Assembly: GCF_014529945.1 (NCBI RefSeq)
Contig: NZ_JACVFB010000001.1
Coordinates: 806,001-870,000 of the forward strand
Length of the DNA stretch: 64,000 nucleotides
DNA from: Chitinophaga varians
GTDB taxonomy: Bacteria; Bacteroidota; Bacteroidia; Chitinophagales; Chitinophagaceae
Reading direction: 5' to 3'
The notes beneath the pieces were generated by a model. It was not told where the DNA came from. It ran no database searches and saw nothing but the letters and a program-made list of their open reading frames with translations. This document shows positions 59,924 through 64,000 of the stretch, piece after piece; the stretch's first letter is position 1; every line of letters starts with the position of its first letter. A program made the translations under genes and the position numbers.

Positions 59924-62900
59924 ATGAGAAAAGTTCTACTCTTCGCAACGGCGTTGTTGTGTAGCACAACCTTGTTTGCGCAGGACTACTGGAGGCCGCA
60001 TACCGCCGCCGCCGGGATCACTAAAGACAAAGCCGTTTCCAGGCTTGCATTTCCAGCCACCTACAAATTGTTTGACCTGGATCTTGCTCCTTTACGGAGT
60101 GAAGTATTCAAAACTGTGGGCAACAAACAGGCACATGCCACCATTATCTCTTTGCCTAACGCAGACGGGCAGATTGAACAGTTCGAAATTAAGGAAGCTT
60201 CTAATTTCGAGCCTGCATTACAAGCGCGATTCCCGGAGATAAGGGCTTTCTCCGGAAAAGGTATTACCGATAAACAAGCCACCTTAAAACTGAGCATTTC
60301 TCCGCAGGGCGTACAAGCGATGGTATTCCGTACTGAAAAAGAAAGTGAATTCATTGAGCCTTATTCTGCTGACCACACGGTGTATACGGTGTTCAAAAAA
60401 CAAGCAAAGACATTACCATGGAAATGTTCTACTCCTGAACAAAAGCTGGCTACCAGCATTGGCAACCAGGTAGGTACCGTGGCGCGTTCCACCGGTGATG
60501 CCAAAACACTGCGGCTGGCGCAATCTGTTACCGCTGAATACTCCAATTACTTTGGCGCTACCAGCGCTTCACAGGTAGGGTTGGTGCTGGCGGCGATCAA
60601 TGCAACGCTTACCCGTTGCAACGGCGTGTATGAAAAAGACCTCGCACTCCACCTGAACCTAATCGCGGCAACCACCAATGTGATTTATTATAACCCGGCC
60701 ACAGATCCATATTCTGATGCCAGTTCCGGTGCCGGCGGCGCGTGGAACAGCGAGCTGCAAAATACACTGACCTCCGTGATCGGTGCTGCCAATTATGATA
60801 TCGGCCACCTGTTCGGTGCGTCCGGCGGCGGCGGCAATGCCGGTTGTATCGGTTGTATTTGTGTCGATAATCAAAAGGGTAGCGGCTTTACTTCTCCTGC
60901 TGATAATATTCCCCAGGGAGATAATTTCGATATCGACTATGTAGTGCATGAAGTAGGCCACCAGCTGGGTGGCAACCATACTTTCTCCATGAGCAATGAA
61001 GGCACCGGTGTGAACGTGGAACCTGGTTCCGGTATTACCATTATGGGTTATGCCGGCATCACTGCCCAGGATATTGCCCCGCACTCTATTGCGTTCTATC
61101 ATGCCGCTACCATTGCACAGATCCAGGCCAATCTTGCCGGAAAGACTTGTCCGGTAACCACCAGCATATCCGGCAATAATGCCACCCCCGTGGTGAATGC
61201 CGGCGGTAATTTTACTATTCCCATTAGCACACCGTTTGCGCTGACCGGTTCCGCTACCGATGCTAATGCCGGTGATGTGCTGACATATTCCTGGGAACAG
61301 AATGATAACGCTACCTCCTCACAAACAGGAACAGCCAGCGTGGCCAGTGTAACCAAAGCAACCGGCCCTAACTGGATATCCTATGCGCCTACGACTTCTC
61401 CTGTAAGGTATTTCCCCAAACTGGAGACCATCCTCGCAGGCGGGTTGATATCCGGCCCGTTGCCTGGCGGTGATGCAGGCGCTAATACCGAAGCATTGAG
61501 CTCCGTGAGCAGAACGTTGAAGTTCCGTTTGACCGTAAGGGACAATGCGCCTTACAGTTCTACTGCACCGGTAACTATCGGGCAAACCAATTTTGCCGAT
61601 GCCACTATCACCGTTACCAATACTTCCGGACCTTTTGCCGTAACAGCTCCCAATACTAATGTATCATGGGCTGGTAACTCATCACAAACCGTTACCTGGA
61701 ACGTAGCCAATACAACAACCGGTGCGGTTAGTTGCGCCAACGTAAAAATATCCATCTCCACCGATGGCGGCAATACCTTCAGCACCCTGGTGGCCAGCAC
61801 ACCCAATGATGGTAGTGAAGTGGTAACTGTTCCCAATACACCGACTACCACTGCCAGAATAAAAGTAGAAGCCGTGGGAAATATTTTCTTTGATATTTCC
61901 AATACTAACTTCACGATTACCGCTGGTTCCGGCTGCGCATCTCCGGCAGGGCTGAATGCTTCCGCTATCGATACAACATCTGCTACAGTAGGATGGACAG
62001 CCGTAAGCGGCGCCGTCTCCTATGATGTGGATTATAAGGCCACCTCGTCTTCTACATGGACCAATGCAGCGACAGCAACCACCGCCACTTCTGTAGGATT
62101 AACCGGCCTCACCTCCGGAACAACCTACGATTACAGGATCAGGACCAATTGCAGCAGCGGCAGCAGTGCTTATGCGGCAGCACAGTTCACCACTAAATCC
62201 ACCAGCACTTGCAGTGCGCCTGCCGGCCTGACCAGTTCCGGTGTAACAGCCGCCGGAGCTACTGTTAGCTGGACAGCGGTAAGCGGCGCCTCCAATTATG
62301 ATGTGGATTACAAGCCTAATACCTCTTCTACCTGGATCAGCGCGGCTACTGCCACTACGGCTACTTCCGTTAATCTGAGCGGATTAACGTCAGCTACCTT
62401 GTACGACTGGAGAGTAAGGACCAACTGTTCCGGAGGCAGCAGCGCCTATGTTGCTGCGCAGTTTACTACCCTGACATCTTCTGGTTGTGCAAACCCATTG
62501 GATAATTCCACCAATGGTACTACCGCCGGCGCTGCAACGATTCCGTTTAATACCGATGTAACGGGTCTCATCAGCCCAAGCGGTGATATTGATCACTATA
62601 AATTTGTGATTACCACCCGTGGTTCTGTTACCATCACCCTGCGTACGCTGCCCGGCGACTATGACCTGAAACTGCTGAACAGCGCCGGTACACAGGTCGC
62701 TATTTCACAGGCAGGCGGTACTACGAATGAAACAATCACCAAAACACTTGCTGCCGGTACTTATTATGCACAGGTGTATGGCTATAGCGGCGCCAACAGT
62801 GCTACTACCTGCTACACCTTACGGGTACAATTAGGTACGGCCACCCGCAGTGAAAACGATGTGGTTGTCAGCAAAGAGGGAATAGATGAAAAAGAGAGCA

Positions 62901-63142
62901 AAGGACAAAAGGTAGATGTCTTCCCGAACCCTGTCAACAATATCGTGAACATTAACCTGACAGGTTTCACCGGAAAATCAGAAGTGAGCATGCTGGACGT
63001 AAATGGGAGAGAAGTATTGCGTCGGGAAATAGGCATCGTTAACGCACAGCTGGATATTTCTGCTTTGCCTCCGGGTATCTATCTGGTAAGAATCAAAAAT
63101 GGTGTAAAGCAGGTGTATCTGAAAAAAATCGTTAAACAATAA
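59924..63142 (+). CDS. Secreted reprolysin-like zinc metalloprotease with FN3, PPC and T9SS type A domains
   Basis: The 1072-residue protein has a signal peptide (LLFATALLCSTTLFAQ), a propeptide-like region (about 20-170) and a metzincin catalytic domain with HEVGHQLGGNHT (H342, E343, H346, H352) and the Met-turn ITIMGYAG. PKD-like and other beta domains follow, then two FN3 domains (about 669-760 and 764-850, both with WTAVSGAxxYDVDYK), a PPC-like domain (about 856-970, DIDHYKFVITTRG) and a type A T9SS sorting domain (VFPNPVNN ... PPGIYLVRIKNG). It should be exported by T9SS and digest extracellular protein. It sits between two terminators and is thus probably monocistronic. A near-consensus -7 element (TATTTTCG, 59824-59831) lies upstream. 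Confidence 0.93.
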   Translation: MRKVLLFATALLCSTTLFAQDYWRPHTAAAGITKDKAVSRLAFPATYKLFDLDLAPLRSEVFKTVGNKQAHATIISLPNADGQIEQFEIKEASNFEPALQARFPEIRAFSGKGITDKQATLKLSISPQGVQAMVFRTEKESEFIEPYSADHTVYTVFKKQAKTLPWKCSTPEQKLATSIGNQVGTVARSTGDAKTLRLAQSVTAEYSNYFGATSASQVGLVLAAINATLTRCNGVYEKDLALHLNLIAATTNVIYYNPATDPYSDASSGAGGAWNSELQNTLTSVIGAANYDIGHLFGASGGGGNAGCIGCICVDNQKGSGFTSPADNIPQGDNFDIDYVVHEVGHQLGGNHTFSMSNEGTGVNVEPGSGITIMGYAGITAQDIAPHSIAFYHAATIAQIQANLAGKTCPVTTSISGNNATPVVNAGGNFTIPISTPFALTGSATDANAGDVLTYSWEQNDNATSSQTGTASVASVTKATGPNWISYAPTTSPVRYFPKLETILAGGLISGPLPGGDAGANTEALSSVSRTLKFRLTVRDNAPYSSTAPVTIGQTNFADATITVTNTSGPFAVTAPNTNVSWAGNSSQTVTWNVANTTTGAVSCANVKISISTDGGNTFSTLVASTPNDGSEVVTVPNTPTTTARIKVEAVGNIFFDISNTNFTITAGSGCASPAGLNASAIDTTSATVGWTAVSGAVSYDVDYKATSSSTWTNAATATTATSVGLTGLTSGTTYDYRIRTNCSSGSSAYAAAQFTTKSTSTCSAPAGLTSSGVTAAGATVSWTAVSGASNYDVDYKPNTSSTWISAATATTATSVNLSGLTSATLYDWRVRTNCSGGSSAYVAAQFTTLTSSGCANPLDNSTNGTTAGAATIPFNTDVTGLISPSGDIDHYKFVITTRGSVTITLRTLPGDYDLKLLNSAGTQVAISQAGGTTNETITKTLAAGTYYAQVYGYSGANSATTCYTLRVQLGTATRSENDVVVSKEGIDEKESKGQKVDVFPNPVNNIVNINLTGFTGKSEVSMLDVNGREVLRREIGIVNAQLDISALPPGIYLVRIKNGVKQVYLKKIVKQ

Positions 63143-63170
63143 AGACAGATTACAGGACCTGATATAGTAA

Positions 63171-63204
63171 AAACGGACGTCTCCTATAGAGGGGGCGTCC
63201 GTTT
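63171..63204. terminator. Bidirectional intrinsic terminator
   Basis: A 14-bp stem (63171-63184 with 63191-63204, including two G-U pairs) with flanking A and T runs lies between the metalloprotease gene and the convergent azoreductase gene. Confidence 0.85.
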
Positions 63205-63224
63205 GTTTTATCAGACAATATTTT

Positions 63225-63815
63225 TTACAACTCCTCTACAATCTTTTGATAATCTGCCTGAAAACCGGGCATCGCTGTACCTTCCACCCTGAAGGTATGT
63301 ACTTCGGTGGTGCCTACATAGGCATTAAACACCGCGTTGACATGGCCGGAGATGAATTCACAATCTTTGGGCAAATTTCCGCCGGAGGCTATCGCCAGGT
63401 ATATTTTTTTACCGTTCAATTGCCCTTTTCTGTTCCAATTTTCATCATAAACATAGGTCACGCCAAAGCGGACCAATTGGTCAATCCAGGCTTTTAATAA
63501 GGCTGACATGCCAAAGTTATGCATGGGGGTCCCCAGTACCAGCAAATCAGCGTCGCTTACATCTTTGACCACGGAATCGGCATATGTCAATAGCCGTCGT
63601 TCTGCTTCATTTAAAGACCGGGGATCTTTATAAAAAGCGCCGATCAGGTTACCATCGAGAAATGGTGGAAACTCCTTTGTCAGGTCCCGCTCAATGACCC
63701 TGTCAATCTCATGCCTGCTGTGTAGTTTTTCAACAATAGCGGAGCTCAGCCCCTTGCTATAAGACGCGTTTTCCCGGGCACTGGAGATAAGATGCAAAAC
63801 TGTTTTCTTTGCCAT
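63225..63815 (-). CDS. FMN-dependent NADH-azoreductase-like flavodoxin-fold protein
   Basis: The 196-residue protein is full length for the AzoR family. It shows the N-terminal FMN-binding strand and loop (VLHLISSARENASYSKGLS), the core GTPMHNFGMSALLKAWIDQ that contacts the flavin, and a GLGG-like region here read as ASGGNLPKD. It should reduce quinones and azo compounds with NADH in the cytosol, protecting against electrophiles. It is convergent with the metalloprotease gene. Its promoter region carries a 16-bp palindrome, so it is likely inducible. I do not assign the symbol azoR with certainty. Confidence 0.9.
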   Translation of the reverse strand: MAKKTVLHLISSARENASYSKGLSSAIVEKLHSRHEIDRVIERDLTKEFPPFLDGNLIGAFYKDPRSLNEAERRLLTYADSVVKDVSDADLLVLGTPMHNFGMSALLKAWIDQLVRFGVTYVYDENWNRKGQLNGKKIYLAIASGGNLPKDCEFISGHVNAVFNAYVGTTEVHTFRVEGTAMPGFQADYQKIVEEL

Positions 63816-63848
63816 AATACGATATGTTTACGACTATGACGATCGATG

Positions 63849-63864
63849 GTCCAAAAATTTGGAC
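63849..63864. promoter_or_regulatory. Operator-like palindrome before the azoreductase gene
   Basis: GTCCAAA and TTTGGAC form a perfect inverted repeat around AA, 34 bp upstream of the azoreductase start. Related quinone-reductase genes are often controlled by HxlR or MarR repressors binding such sites; the regulator is not in view. Confidence 0.42.
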
Positions 63865-63959
63865 ATGCCGTCCACTTTTTTTAAAAAAAAGGTTTGGCTA
63901 TGATGTATGTGTTTGTTTATGATATATAAGTGGTCTTAAACAGGTAGCTTATAAAAATA

Positions 63960-63993
63960 AAACGGACGTCTCAAATACATGAGACGTCCGTTT
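63960..63993 (-). terminator. Terminator of a gene beyond the right edge
   Basis: A perfect 14-bp stem (63960-63973 with 63980-63993) is followed, on the minus strand, by a T-rich run. It probably ends a minus-strand gene outside the window. Its arm shares 13 bases with the hairpin at 63171. Confidence 0.75.
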
Positions 63994-64000
63994 GGTTACC

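Overview
The window reads as chromosomal DNA of a Bacteroidota bacterium, most likely a Chitinophagaceae member such as Chitinophaga (genus is an inference). The evidence is type IX secretion (T9SS) C-terminal signals of both classes (type A on a phosphatase and a protease, type B on a giant adhesin), a PorP/SprF protein, an OmpA/propeller protein resembling PorE, a propeller-type sensor kinase, promoters of the Bacteroidota TAnnTTTG form, and weak or absent Shine-Dalgarno sites. I see no tRNA, rRNA, CRISPR array, insertion sequence or prophage.

Left part (1-16.3 kb): a truncated AraC-family regulator; a B12-binding radical SAM protein; a bulb-lectin protein with a papain-like C-terminal half; a secreted purple-acid-phosphatase-like enzyme; a short ORF resembling the end of an alpha/beta hydrolase; a di-haem cytochrome c peroxidase with an extra N-terminal helical domain; an unrecognised lipoprotein; an XRE regulator fused to pentapeptide repeats; an alpha/beta hydrolase; a small beta/gamma-crystallin-like protein; and a two-component pair (propeller sensor kinase and a convergent NarL/LuxR regulator).

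Centre (16.3-44.7 kb): a 613-bp regulatory region with a tandem duplication precedes a single 24.8-kb gene for an 8257-residue surface protein. It has a signal peptide, a beta-helix-like region, seven LamG-like/DUF8202-like modules, 36 Calx-beta repeats, a DUF11-like domain and a gliding-type (type B) C-terminal signal. PorP/SprF and PorE-like genes follow at 37 and 19 bp and end at a strong terminator. The three genes look like one adhesin export and anchoring cassette. The neighbouring response regulator is divergent from it and is a candidate controller.

Right part (44.7-64 kb): an ArsR regulator with a quinone-oxidoreductase-like gene; a GH2 glycosidase; an ene-reductase overlapping an MFS exporter; a SUKH-like protein; a large stand-alone FAAL-ACP-KS-AT-ACP-aminotransferase protein predicted to make beta-amino fatty acyl chains, with no peptide-synthetase or release gene beside it; a secreted reprolysin-like metalloprotease; and an azoreductase.

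Several gene ends carry related terminator hairpins, and many neighbouring genes are convergent and overlap by a few bases. The most notable items are the giant adhesin cassette, the orphan beta-amino-lipid synthase, the lectin/cysteine-peptidase-like fusion and the XRE/pentapeptide fusion.
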